A stretch of 64,000 bases of DNA. Origin: Marthasterias glacialis (lineage: Eukaryota > Echinodermata > Asteroidea > Forcipulatida > Asteriidae). The stretch's first letter is position 1. Every line of letters starts with the position of its first letter. The stretch spans positions 4,214,320-4,278,319 of the forward strand of contig OU452219.1 of assembly GCA_911728455.2 (NCBI GenBank), read 5' to 3'. The position numbers and the translations under genes were made by a program. The notes beneath the pieces were generated by a model, which was not told the DNA's origin, ran no database searches, and worked only from the letters and a program-made list of their open reading frames with translations. Of the stretch, positions 11,518-23,400 are shown piece by piece.

Positions 11518-12348
11518 CAATAGACCGATTGCGTGATCTACGTCACGTGACCCCTGTTGGGTTAAAAATGTAACGAACTCGTAATCCTCCATAGGAAAGG
11601 GTGGTACGGTACACGAAGATTAATGCATTTAGTTGATTTGATCAATGCTTTTTTTGCTCGAAGTCTGTGAAACATATTTCAGAGTTTGTACCAAAGACCT
11701 TCAAGTGGCTGAATAAAGCCAGTAAGGACAGTTCCAGCAAGTCTTGAAAATTGTAAAAGTACCGTATAAATGTGCACGATGTGTACAGCGCACGACGGAA
11801 TGTTAGGCCAGGCGACCGCGATCACCACACACTTTTCAACACAAGAATTTCAAAGTTTTGAAGCTGAAATCCTCCAAAGAAATTGCTTTCTAAAACTGTG
11901 TGATTCCTTTGCCTTTTTGAAATTCTGCAAGGCTAGGTATTAATGCTCACTATTCCAACGTTGTTTTTCTTTTCTTTTTTTACAGTGATTTAGGCTACCA
12001 TTACAAACAAAATAACAGACGGGTGGCTACATAATAGTCGTCCAACGCCGGTAGTGCATGGCTTAAAAACCTCTTTTCAGAAGAATTCTGTTAAATTATG
12101 AAACAGGGATGTGATTTAAATTAATGCCACACCATACTACTTTAAATAAAGGGGCCGATTAACTAATTCATCGCTTAACGAAAGTACAATCGACTGTTTT
12201 CGAACTCACTCTGTGTCACGGCATATCTCTTTACACGTATTTTTCGCCAGCTGTATGACGTCATACCCGATAGGGGGTCACGTGACCGCATGTAAAAATT
12301 GTCGCGCAATCGGTCTATAGGTACATTGGTCTCGCAATCGGTCTATTG
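11518..12348. mobile_element. Inverted-repeat element family A copy
   Basis: It begins CAATAGACCGATTGCG with GTCACGTGACCCC nearby and ends in GCAATCGGTCTATTG. The mirror motif GGGGGTCACGTGAC lies just inside the right end. An alternative right end lies at about 12318. No coding frame. Positions 12349-12835 hold nothing recognisable. Confidence 0.75.
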
Positions 12349-12835
12349 GAAGCTTAATCGAAGTGATTTTGTCTCCCACAATCCCCACCTGACTGGTTGA
12401 AAGTACACCGTGCCCTACTTATAGTCAGGATTTGTAAACTTTCTCCGTGAAAAGAAAAATGATGAAGCGCACCCAAATAATCTCCTTTTACATATTACTA
12501 GACAAAGTCATTTGACAAAAAAATCCACATAAAAAACACCGCTCATTGTATACATGTATATTTCTCTGGAGGGTTGGTAGTGGTATGAACTGTCTAATCA
12601 TAGAGCCGTCAGATTGAAATCAATTTTGAAATTTGTAATGACTTAGGACCCATTAATGCTGTATTTAGTCATTCAAACTGAAATGAGTGTACTCTTCCCA
12701 AAACTAAAGTTGTACTAGTCCTTTGATGATATTTGTTCTTGTCATCCTACAGATAAAACCCCAGGTTGAGAATGCAGTTGGAATGTCTCTTGATATTTAC
12801 CAAGCCAAGACGTACAGAACTGAAGTTGTCGCAAA

Positions 12836-13900
12836 ATTGAATTGAAAATTTAAAGGTCAATATTGTGTGCAAGTTTTTTGTCTCTTGTGCTATTTATTTG
12901 TACATTTTATTGATCTTTATGCATGAAGGTTTGTCATATGAAACTTCAACTTCCGTTTTGACAGGAACTAAAGGTCAAATGGGGTCACACCTTGTGCATG
13001 GTATCTAGAATCGTCAGAGAGCTTTAAATTGATGTAACGATTATTATTGTACCATGTGTCATTAATAAGATACATGTTATTGTTGTACAAACTTATACTT
13101 CCGGTTTCGACCTGAAGTGAAGGTCAAATGAGTTCACACTTTGTAAACATTGGTAGAATCGTCGAAGGGCTTTAAAAATAAGTTATTATATTAACACACA
13201 AATTTACGTAATTCAGAAACGATTTATCATAACAAAACTACTACTTCCGGTTTCGATCGAAAGTGAAGGTCAAATGGGGTCACACCCTGTGTAAGATTTG
13301 TTTAGTACTTCAAGACCTTTCATATGGTGTAAAGATCATGTATGTAGCATGTATTATTCTTAAGATATGATTATTTTAGTATAAAACTTAAATTTAATGT
13401 AATGACGTCATCGATGACGTCATCATTCCAAAAATTTGGCTTTGTCATATACACACTGTGGGCTAGATATATAGTAAGTTTCAAGTCCGTACATGCTTTA
13501 TTTTTTTTAGATAGCAAAATACATTTTTTTTCGACCTCGTGTATCAATTTCGTTGTGACGTAGCTATGACGTCATGTATCACATTTCTAGAATGCACGTG
13601 AGCTAACAAAAATATTATGCATTGAAAGTTTGTTCATATCTTTATTCACTTAGGCTCTAGAGCCCGAAATAACATGAATTTTAACTTTAACTTCCGGTTT
13701 TGACCGGAAGTAAAGGTCAAATGGGATCACGGTGTGCATACAATTTGTCCCACATTACAAGACCTTTCATATGCACCAAAGATTTTGAATGTAGCATTTG
13801 CCGTTCTTGAGTTATTAAATTTTTGAATTATTTAACGTTTATTTAACGTCATGACGTCATCAATGACGTCATCATTCCAAAAAAGTTTCGGTGTCATCCA
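12836..13900. repeat. Repeat block B, second copy of the hairpin/AGGTCA block
   Basis: Near copy of 6588-7655 with the same order of four hairpin subunits, the AGGTCA pairs (for example 12972-12987, 13267-13282 and 13714-13729) and the two paired TGACGTCA sites (13403-13422 and 13852-13871). Confidence 0.75.
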
Positions 13901-13959
13901 CTCACTAATATCTTTGTACATGGTAAGTTTCAAGTTCATACAAGCTTTACTTAACAGTA

Positions 13960-14155
13960 ACAATAGTTGTTCGGCTGTTGGCCGAACACCTAAAAAAAAA
14001 CTTAACAGTAACAATAGTTGTTCGGCTGTTGGCCGAACACCTAACAATAGTTGTTCGGCTGTTGGCAGAACACCTAAATAGTTGTTCGGCTGTTGGCCGA
14101 ACACCTAAAAAAAAAAAAACAGAACAATAACAATAGGTTTTCGGCCGGTAGCCGA
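13960..14155. repeat. Tandem hairpins of TGTTCGGC/GCCGAACA type
   Basis: TGTTCGGCTGTTGGCCGAACA, or a close variant, occurs four times, followed by a fifth degenerate copy with loop CGGTA near 14136. Each unit is an 8-bp stem with a 5-nt loop. Units are separated by CCTAA plus A-runs. Open frames that cross the array are by-products. Confidence 0.85.
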
Positions 14156-14959
14156 ACACCCAACTAGAGGGTGCACTCGCTATGCCACGCACGGAACTCC
14201 ACTGACTCACCATGGGCGAAAATCCGTATGGGCAAATTACATACGAATGTCCACTTAGAAAATGGCTGCTGTGTGAACGGATGAGTAACCAGTGTAAATG
14301 AATGGTCCGCGCCATTTTCTCAATGGTCAAAAAATGCTCCTTGTCGGGCCGTGTCGTATGGTTTGTACGCCCTCTAGTTCTTATATATAACTATATGGTA
14401 CCACGTTACGTAGAGGCGGTCTCGGTGAATGACACGCTCTCCCCTCTTGAAAACCACGGTGTCAACTCCTCCCCCCAAAAAACAACAAAAACCCGTCGGT
14501 GGCCCAGGCCGTCCAAAAAAGTCTTCAACTGAAAAAAGTGTGACATCCATTGCAAAAGCTGCTCGAGAAGGATTGTTTGTCTTTATGTATTTACGACGTT
14601 CTTCATGGTTTCGGACCCTTCCAAAGAAATACAATTTTGTGTGTGTGAAGATGGATCCGTGACCGTATTTATATTTACACTGGAGATATATACAGACTGG
14701 ATCCTCGTGTGTTGACATTGTGATAAATATTGACAATAAACAGCACCAGTCTACTTGCAACATCGCGCGACATCGCAGCGTTAATTTCACACTCAAAACG
14801 GCTGGTAAAGTGTACACACTGACCTTTGACCTCTTTTGTTTTTTGTCTATTTTTCGTGAATTATGGGCCATTTTGATGATTTGTTTTACAACAGCCATCT
14901 TAAAATTTATTGGCTTTCTATATCACTATTTAGTGTAAACGGTAAACCGGTGTGTCCCT

Positions 14960-15420
14960 TTAAGCAAAGATCGTATAGCGCTATACGATCTTTGGTATTA
15001 ACCAAACTATGGTTCGTCTGTTGTAACGGTAACGCCAGCACTTGTCTGTGATACTATTTTACGTCAACTACAGCCAGAAGTTGATTCCTGGGTCAGTGCT
15101 GGAGGACTCGAGCCGGTATCGGACTCCCCCAGGGTCTCGAGTCCATGTGGACTTGGACAACAGGGATTCGACTACTTTTGTGGCCCCACAGGGCCATCAC
15201 ACATCGCACATATCTTTGCAACTATACTTGCGATGTCGCAACTACTATCGAAAATATCTTTGCAAATATTTGCGATGTTGCAAATATTAATTATTTGAAA
15301 ATCTTTGCGAAACATTATGCAATAATATTTGCGAGACATCGCAAATATTTGCAAAGATGTAAAGATGTTAGTTTTACGGTTATATTTGTAAGATTGCAGG
15401 GAAGGGTTGAAGGGTAAAGC
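14960..15420. repeat. Palindrome-led repeat, copy 1
   Basis: It opens with a perfect 28-nt palindrome (14966-14993, half-site AAAGATCGTATAGC). A region rich in GCAAATATTTGCGATG motifs follows at 15196-15370. The same order recurs from 25796. Left flanks of both copies share TTAAGC immediately before the palindrome. Confidence 0.7.
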
Positions 15421-15929
15421 AAGCCAGGACAACCCTAGTCTTGATGCAAGACGTTTGTTTGCCGTTTATCCCATGCACCCTGTTGCCGTTGGTATCCTTT
15501 CATGCGCGCCACAGTGTTAACACCCATCGGTAGAGGGCGCGCGTGGACCTGGCTCAAAACAGACGTCTTGACGATTCTGCACCCCTTACCCGGAAAATTC
15601 AGAGCATACCTTAGCCTTGTAAATTTGCATAATTTATGCGGGACTTTGGTGCCTGCAAGTCTTAGGATGGTACCTGGACTTCTTCATTCTGTGCAGTAAC
15701 ATCATGTTATGTTTACGTTCAGTTTGTACGTGACTGTGGTTGATGGCTGAAATTGTTATCATCTTTCTCGCGTTCTGTTTATATTTTACATGAAAATTTT
15801 GCCTTACTGGAAATGTATCGTTTACATGTTGTCAATTGCTGATCACATATAATACACCATCGACTAGACGCCATGATTCATGATATCGGAGCAACGTCAA
15901 CAGATAGACGACCGGCGGTGAACTATGGT

Positions 15930-16065
15930 GTACCACGGAGGACACTCTCCGTTGTTTGAGCTCCGTCGTGGTTGTGTGGAGCCGCATTGTGGTTGTGTGG
16001 AGCTCCGTCGTGCCAGCCGCAACCACAACGGAGCTCCACACAACCACGACGGAGAGTGTCCTCTA
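15930..16065. repeat. Imperfect inverted repeat
   Basis: GAGGACACTCTCCGT on the left pairs with ACGGAGAGTGTCCTC on the right. Between them are several direct and inverted copies of TGGTTGTGTGGAGCTCCG, which can fold into alternative stems. Confidence 0.6.
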
Positions 16066-17205
16066 TAGTACACCGAAGTAATGACGTACTTCCGACTGCA
16101 GCACAGGTGCATCATACCAAGATGGTGGGGAATAATCCGTTGAATTCGACGTGAGTACAAACAAATTGATGCACAGTGTTGGAAAATGTTTTAAGTATTC
16201 AACTTAACTAACTTGGGAATGACTTCTCCATACTTAATTGTCTGGACCTCAACTCTGGACAATACCCAAGTTGCTCGATTAGAAACTTAAAAGTATTTCT
16301 TTCAAGGCGGAAATGATTCTCAAAATCATCTGGTTCATACCGCTGGACGGTGTAGGCCTACTCCACGTAGGCTACTGGTCTACTTTTGGTACGGATTCTC
16401 TGCTGCGTAATGAGTCCCGCCTCCACGCAACAACCTTTGACCTTACCTTTCCGAGAATGCCAAGCAAAACACGGCAGCGTTCGATTAGCTACCACTCGTG
16501 GCTACCACAAGTGTAACTCCCCGGTATACACGTTTAAGCTAATCAAACTTTAGGATACTTTAGTATACCATCTTCGTTTACAAAAAGAGTGACATTGTGC
16601 ATTCCAGGGCCTTGGTGGCAGGCAAGATACTACACTGGTCTTATGGAAAAGTTTATATTTTCTGTCATAATTTCCACATAAATTCAAGAGTTAAAAAAAC
16701 AAAAGGTGAACAGGTTTTTAGATGTGCCTCCTTTCTCAATACAGTTGATACAAAATCAGATAGTGCAATCTCTAGAAAGTGCATAGTTTAAGTGTTCTTT
16801 CATTGAGCTCTGTACAAATCGTGTCTGCAAGAAGTCCAGACTCTGTGGCTCTATAATTTGTAGACATGTGATGTCACAGGTCACATGGTCTATGTAATAT
16901 TTCTCTTTCCTGTCATTAGAAAGTATAATTGTGCAAAATTATTACTTTAATGAAAATTTCTGAAAAATGAAAACTCAAACAACAATACTTATACGATAAA
17001 AATACAACACGATAATTTATATAGGGAAATGGAAGAGAGATGACCGAGGTCTTTTTACGGCCGCCTTACACCGGCAGGGTTGTGGCCACATGATTAAGGA
17101 CCGAGCCGAAGGTCACGACCCTTCTCTTATCCCCTTTTTCCCTTTCTGTAGCCCAGCGCGGTAACGGGGGTAAAATTTTAGAGAGGCGGGCACCATTTTT
17201 CCTTG

Positions 17206-17470
17206 GGGTGCACTTTTGACCCATTAAAACTGTAGTTTCCGTTTGTAATTCCTAAACAAGCCCCTTTTCAGCGGTCTTCTGACGTGTTGAGGTAAAACAA
17301 AATACATTATGCGTGTAAATAATAATACATAGTTTTAAAAACATTGAAAGTACTACATAAAAGCTCATAAAATTTAATCTCAAAAGTCCAGATTTCAAAT
17401 GGGGGCACCCGGGGGCACGGACATAAGTTGGGGGCACTTGCCCCCCCCCCCCCGCTCATTACGCCACTGC
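17206..17470. repeat. Interspersed repeat with G/C-run end, copy 1
   Basis: It shares AACTGTAGTTTCCGTTTGTA, CAAGCCCCTTTTCAGCG and a terminal GGGGGCAC/GCCCCC region with 18059-18381. The copy ends near ACGCCACTGC. No coding frame. Confidence 0.65.
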
Positions 17471-17904
17471 CCACTGCTGTAGCCTTCACCTTGAGTGAAA
17501 ACCTCGGTCATTTGGACCTTATTTATGGACATCATCCCACTGCCATCTTAGAGGTAAAAGGATGAGCTATCCAGAGTCCCATACACTTTATAATGTATGA
17601 GAACAGCGCATGCTAAATATTTCATCAATTAAAACCAAAGAGGAAACATTTCGATTTTGAAGAGTTGAAGATTCCTTCCCGAAACTCTCTACTTTCTGAA
17701 AACATTATCATAAACAAAATTGGTGATGATTCATTTCAGTAAATCGGTGCTCCCAGATATGGATAAAAACTATATTTGTGCACAATGAAAATAAAGAGGA
17801 ATAGAAATTTAAAAAAAATCCTTGAGCGGAATTACTTAATGACAGCTGAGCTACTATGTACGAAAGCCCATAAGCGCCAACAAAAAAATACATTTCAAAT
17901 CTGT

Positions 17905-18010
17905 TATTACGGATTCGAATCCGTTATTACGGATTCGAATCCGTTATTACGGATTTACAATCTGTATACAGATTCGCAATCCGTTATTATAGATTCGCGA
18001 TCAGTTTATT
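17905..18010. repeat. Short ATCCGTTATTACGGAT minisatellite
   Basis: Four to five units of CCGTTATTACGGATTCGAAT and variants. This is the same core as the longer array at 19897-20335, here in a small and more diverged group. Confidence 0.8.
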
Positions 18011-18058
18011 TCGGATGCATTTATTGAATAGATTGTCCAAATGAAGTGCAAAATGCCA

Positions 18059-18381
18059 CCAGAGCCGTAACTAGGGTAAAAATGTTCCTAGGGGGGCACT
18101 TTTGGCCAATTAAAACTGTAGTTTCCGTTTGTATTTTTCCTAAACAAGCCCCTTTTCAGCGCTCTTCTGACGTGTTGAGGTAAAACAAAATACTAACAAA
18201 ATAGTTTTAACAACATTGAAATTACTACATACAAGCTCATAAAATGTAACATTTTATTCTGGTAATTGTTAATCTAAAAAAGTCCAGATTTCAAATGGGG
18301 GCATCCGGGGGGCACAGACATCAGTTGTGGGAAGGGGGGCACGTGCCCCCCATGCCCCCCCCCCCTTAGTGACGCCACTGA
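18059..18381. repeat. Interspersed repeat with G/C-run end, copy 2
   Basis: Second copy of the repeat at 17206-17470, bounded by GAGCCGTAACTAGGG on the left and GTGACGCCACTG on the right. Positions 18382-19389 contain no recognised gene. Confidence 0.65.
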
Positions 18382-19389
18382 ATGCCACGGATATGTATAG
18401 AAATCAGGCGTATTCATATTAATATTGAGGGTTCTATAATTATGATAACTTGCGTCGTAACCACCGAACCACACGTTTTAGCGAGCATGCAAGCTCCTCT
18501 GCGAAACTGAGGTCTAGATTAGTTTCGGCGGAAAAATCACACCGACACTGTGGAAGTTGCTTGTTTCCTTGAAGATTAAGTGCCAAAGTCAGGCCAATTA
18601 CATGGCTATATTGATCGATACATTTGAGATGCCCATACAAAATGTATGACACCCTTGAATTTGTATTAGGTTAGGTGAACAACTAACTGCTGTTAGTTTG
18701 CATCTTCACAGAAAAAGATGATGTCTTTAGTTGAATAAAACACTAAAAAAGAATAGCTTTCTAAAAACTACAGTTTTATTAAACATGATTACTTCATGTA
18801 AATGATCGTAAACGTCGGCGTTAAAAGAATCAACCCGGAAAAGGGTCACTAACCAGTGGTAGATAATGGATTACGGTCAATATAAATATTATTTGCAAAG
18901 AAAATAAACTTGCATGCAAGTACAGATGAAAAAGGAGAAATAGAGATTCGAGACAGAAGAAACTGTAGACAAACTGATTTTGTACAGCTTCATTAAAAAT
19001 AGCTTATTACAGATTATCTCCTTCCATCGGATCATAGCTAATTCAAGCCCCAAAAAGAAATGTCTTTAAAGAAGGCTCGGAAAGTGATGATATTTTGTCT
19101 CTAATTCAAGTTGATAGACGTGTTTCAAGAGTAAGATTATCAGAGGGACTCTGTTTATTTCTCGGTGGGTCAATGAAATCCTGTGGATCACTGGGTCTCA
19201 CAACGCTCATTACTCTGGGCTGTTGCAGCATACAAATTTAAGAAAAAACTTCTCCCATTTCACTGAATTCCCGATATTATTTGTATTGGAATTCAAGCAA
19301 TTTAAGCGACAGCTCTGGTCACGCCGCATAATATACCGGTAACACCAAATATGCAGGTTATCCTGCTAAAGCTAGAACAGATGCATTCA

Positions 19390-19862
19390 AATACAGTGGG
19401 GTGGTTCGTTTTCCTAAAGCATTTTCAGAACTTGACACGGGGGTCAGAAATAGTCTTATCGGGGAGTCATTCCACGTGTTTAGGTCTAACTTGATGGATA
19501 GTTTTAAAGTGTAGAGTTTATTTAAGTGCATATTTTAAGTCCCTAGTTTTTATAAAAAAGTTTCCATAGTTTCCTTTTTGTTGGGGTGGGGGTGGAAATC
19601 GTATTTCCCGTTACTGGGTTTTGATTAAAAAAAATTTAAATTTGAGTGTTTTTAAGGGTTCGGAGGTTGGGTGATGTGAGGTAATTGCCGTCACTTAGTC
19701 TATTTTATTTTTCTAGTTAATTTGGGGTTTGGTCAAACACATCTCTTGATAACAGTTTTATACTTTTGTTTGTACCTGGACAGCCTCATTTTAATCTATA
19801 TGTTTAGTGTATTTTGTACATATGTCCAAAGATGTAAAATAAAAATAAAATAAAAAATAAAA
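19390..19862 (+). mobile_element. Probable LINE 3' end fragment
   Basis: A plus-strand frame from about 19393 to the stop near 19514 reads as a short C-terminal tail of the kind found at the end of LINE reverse transcriptases (RFPKAFSELDTGVRNSL, then FRSNLMDSF). A non-coding stretch follows, ending in an A-rich tract of AAAATAAAAT repeats near 19840-19860, as expected for a LINE 3' untranslated region. No catalytic RT motif remains. Confidence 0.4.
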
Positions 19863-19896
19863 ATGTATTAGGACCCGATCGACGACCCTCCTTTTT

Positions 19897-20335
19897 GAAT
19901 CCGTAATAACGGATTGTGAATCCGTAATAACGGATTGTGAATACGTAATAACGGATTGGAATCCATAATAACGGATTCGAATGCGTAATTACGGATTGTT
20001 AATCCGTAATAACGGATTGTGAATCCGTAATAACGGATTGTGAATCCGTAATAACGGATTATGAATCCGTAATAACGGATTGTAAATCCATAATAACGGA
20101 TTGTAAATCCATAATAACGGATTGTGAATCCATAATAACGGATTCGAATCCGTAATTACGGATTGTTAATCCGTAATAACGGATTGTGAATCCGTAATAA
20201 CGGATTGTGAATCCGTCATAACGGATTGTGAATCCGTAATAATGGATTGTAAATCCATAATAACGGATTGTGAATCCGTAATAACGGATTTTAATCCGTT
20301 ATAACGGATTCGAATCCGTAATAACGGATTTGAAT
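19897..20335. repeat. 21-bp palindromic minisatellite
   Basis: About 21 units of the type GGATTGTGAATCCGTAATAAC. Each contains ATCCGTAATAACGGAT, a near-palindrome. Variants include CATAATAAC, AATTAC and TTATAAC. Two poly-G/T tracts follow (20354-20374 and 20419-20443). The array lies just 3' of the transporter gene on its own strand. Confidence 0.95.
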
Positions 20336-20338
20336 TTT

Positions 20339-20352
20339 TTTATTTATTTATT
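20339..20352 (-). promoter_or_regulatory. Candidate polyadenylation signals of the transporter gene
   Basis: Overlapping AATAAA hexamers on the minus strand, about 150 nt beyond the stop codon at 20499. They sit at the edge of the minisatellite, so the assignment is tentative. Confidence 0.4.
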
Positions 20353-20498
20353 ATATTTTTTTTTTGGGGGGGGGCGTTTAATGGGCTTTCGTAACAACGG
20401 ACCATTGTTTAGTTATTGTTTTTTTTTTTTGGGGGGGGGGGGCGTAAGCTGTTGTCAAAGGTGTCTGGTAACTCTGGTTGTGACGGAGAGAAGGACAT

Positions 20499-23400
20499 TC
20501 ACTCGATCTGTCGCCTTCTCTTACAGACTGCTACAATGACAGTAAGTATGAACGCTGCCAGGAACATGGCACCACCAGCAAAGAAAGGAACGACGTAATT
20601 TCCTGTAGCATCATAAATCTTTCCTGAAAGACAACAAAATCCAGATGATTATTAACTTTGAAATTTCTCTAAGCAAACAGTGGTATACGACATGAAATAG
20701 TGAAATATAAGAACATAAAACAGTATTGGTCTCAAAATTCATCGTTAACGTCTTAAAGGGGCTGTGTGGTGATTATAGCAGTAAATGGAATAACCCAGTT
20801 ACTACGCGCGCGTGCGTTCCGGCGGTCATCAGAGTTTGACAAAGACGGCACCCTTTGTGATTTGACCGCAAGGGGCGCGTGTGCAGTATCTGGGTGAGAG
20901 TTCATCTTTCCAAGCACAGCCACAGGCCTGATGTAATCATGACGACACAGCCCCTTTAACTTACAAATCGTCAAGAAACGGGAAAATTATGCTGTTCCGT
21001 TGTCTACGTCTATACATACTTTTTTACCCTTAGCATCCAATATTGCCAGATTGCACTCACACTCAGTCGTGCATCTACTCTTCCCATCAGGTTGTGTGAA
21101 AAACCGCGGCAAATTGAGTATTCAATTTGTGTGCTGTTTGTTTCTCTCAAACAGGAGAAACAGTAAAAAAAACAAATCGATACTGTTGTAAGGAAATTCG
21201 AGAAAAAATGCTCTTAAATAATAGATTTTATATCACGCAAAATTAAATGTTACGGAGCCCATATAAAAGGGACACAAATGAACAGGTAAAAAATATTTCG
21301 TCTCTCGGGAGAGTATCTCGTCCTTCGAAACAATATTTCGTCCCCTGAAACGATTATTTTTATTTTGTTCCCTCGAAAATTCATGAAATAACATTTCGAG
21401 GGGACAAAATGATTTGGAGGGAACGAAATAAATATTTCGAGGTGGTAACGACAAGATTTCGAGGGGGCAAAATGATTGTTTTTGAGGGAACGAAATACAT
21501 TATTTATTTGTACCTTTTTATTTATTTGTACCTGTTCGTTTTTTTCCTTTCCTTGTCCCTTTAGGGACTCCGTAACTTTAGTATACCCTACTTTACCTGC
21601 AATGACTGATCCGGTACCACTGAATAGGAAGAGAACGGATAAAACCAAGGCCACAACTACCGGTATTTGTGACGGACGGGCAACACTCTTGGCCGTGACT
21701 ATTGTCAGAGGCAATCCAATACCCGTGAAACCACCCAGAAGGGCCCCGTATCCGATTAAGTAAATCAAACTGTCAGAGACTGGATTCAAAAAGGTGACAA
21801 TTGCACATCCTAACAATACAATTGACAGCAGCTTGAAGGCACTAATGTAGTTCCTATCCACGAACCAACCATGAGCTGCACGAGTTACTATTGTAAATAT
21901 CGCATAGATTGACAGTACCAACGCGCCCTGGTCTTCTGACCAGCCTGCCTCCTTGACTCTAGCAGGCAGATGTGAGACATTTGTGTTCAATCCAATGGCG
22001 AAGAAACAACTTGCGAAGGTAATCAACATAATTTTGGGATTGGAGAAGACGTCAAATAATCCAAAAGGGTCCTGCAGCTTTCTTCTTACGCGGTTTTTCT
22101 CGGGACAACTTTGGTTTCTGGCTGCAGCCGTTCGGCGGTCAGCATTGTTATCTTGGCGAGAAACTTCACCAGTCGCTTCTCCGTTTTCAGGACTGACAGA
22201 TCCCTTCCTTCGTGTTTGAACAGATCCCTGCACGTGAAGCTTCATACCTAACTGTTGGTCTAGGACGACTGCTTCGATTGGAATGGTGTCTGCAGTTTTC
22301 GTCTTGTCCAATCCCTCCGTTTCCAACTGTCTTTGTGATATCTGAGCTTCGTAGAGGTGGTTTTTCAAAGAATCGTCCGGCTGTTCGTTTTCAGTGTTGA
22401 TTGTTTTCCTTGTTTGATCAGGAGTGTGCGTTTCCTGTACGATATTCCGTAGCGTGCCACTGATAGCAATTTCAATGTCTGCATCAATAGCTCCTTCATT
22501 ATCCAAGCCCTTCAAGCATTCTCCTCTACGCCTAACTTTGTCTGGACAAACCTTGAGTGGTCGAAAGAGGGCGCAAGCTGCCACGCCATTCATCTGGATA
22601 GCTCCTACAATCAACATGGTTCCCCTCCAGCCGTAGTTTTCAATCAAGAGACGAAGAAGAGGCGGGAAAATAGTCTGACCAGTGCCGACTCCAAGAAACA
22701 CTAGCCCGTTGGTGAGAGTGAATCTTTTCTTGAAGTAGTGAGCGAGTATTGCCAGTGCTGGACAGACTACCATCGCAGTTCCTACGCCTGTACAGAAAAC
22801 AGATTTGGTTGTGGATCCTGTAATGTCATGCGATTATCTTGCAAATTAAGATATCGGTGGCGCACCACAAAACATTGGGGATTCAGTTGGAAAATTCTGA
22901 CTTCGGTGAGCGGGAGGGCCGGATTAATATAAAAAACAGCTGTTCTGTTAGTGCCAAAAATAGGCCTAACATCGGCCACTTAAATGTGTATTCCTTTATA
23001 GAGTTAAGACAGATTAAAAGTGCAGTAATCTTTGCACAAATGCTATTACAGTGAAACAAATATTTCAAATTCAGCAGGTTGCTGACACGGGAAATTTCTA
23101 CTCTTCAACTTTGTAAACTTTTGTTCAGGTGTTTCCCCTACACATTCAGAATCAATTCAAACAACAAATGGCGAGGTGGTGTCTACTTGAACACACACAC
23201 AACCACACAGTCTAAATCATCATTATCCGAGGACTTCTATTGTTAATTCTATTGTTTCTGTACTGAAGCAATCTCCACTGGTTTTGTACACAAATGGCGT
23301 CCGAGGACCCATGAAGACAAAGAACTGACTAGTGAGGACATATTGTCCCTATTGTAAAATGTCCTCAGAGCATATGGTCAAACATACCCACACACACACA

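Larger units (their letters stand above)
14160..17205. other. Gene-poor stretch with repeats
   Basis: No host gene was recognised. A short plus-strand frame at 14429-14662 has an AT-hook-like GPGRPKK but no other support. The stretch contains the palindrome-led repeat at 14960-15420 and an imperfect inverted repeat at 15930-16065. The remainder shows nothing I can name. Confidence 0.5.

Noticed and set aside
14429..14662. Short frame with an AT-hook-like GPGRPKK motif
   Set aside because: Only one short motif, flanked by repeats, with an overlapping longer frame on the other strand; no family recognised.
15832..16160. Overlapping frames on both strands with repeated Ser/Thr/Trp patterns
   Set aside because: Explained by the imperfect inverted repeat at 15930-16065.
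21250..21596. Extension of the transporter frame past VIAGKVGY
   Set aside because: The open frame runs into intronic TTTCGAGGGG repeats. The donor GTAAAG at 21596 and the next exon at 20623 give the expected SLC16 ending instead.
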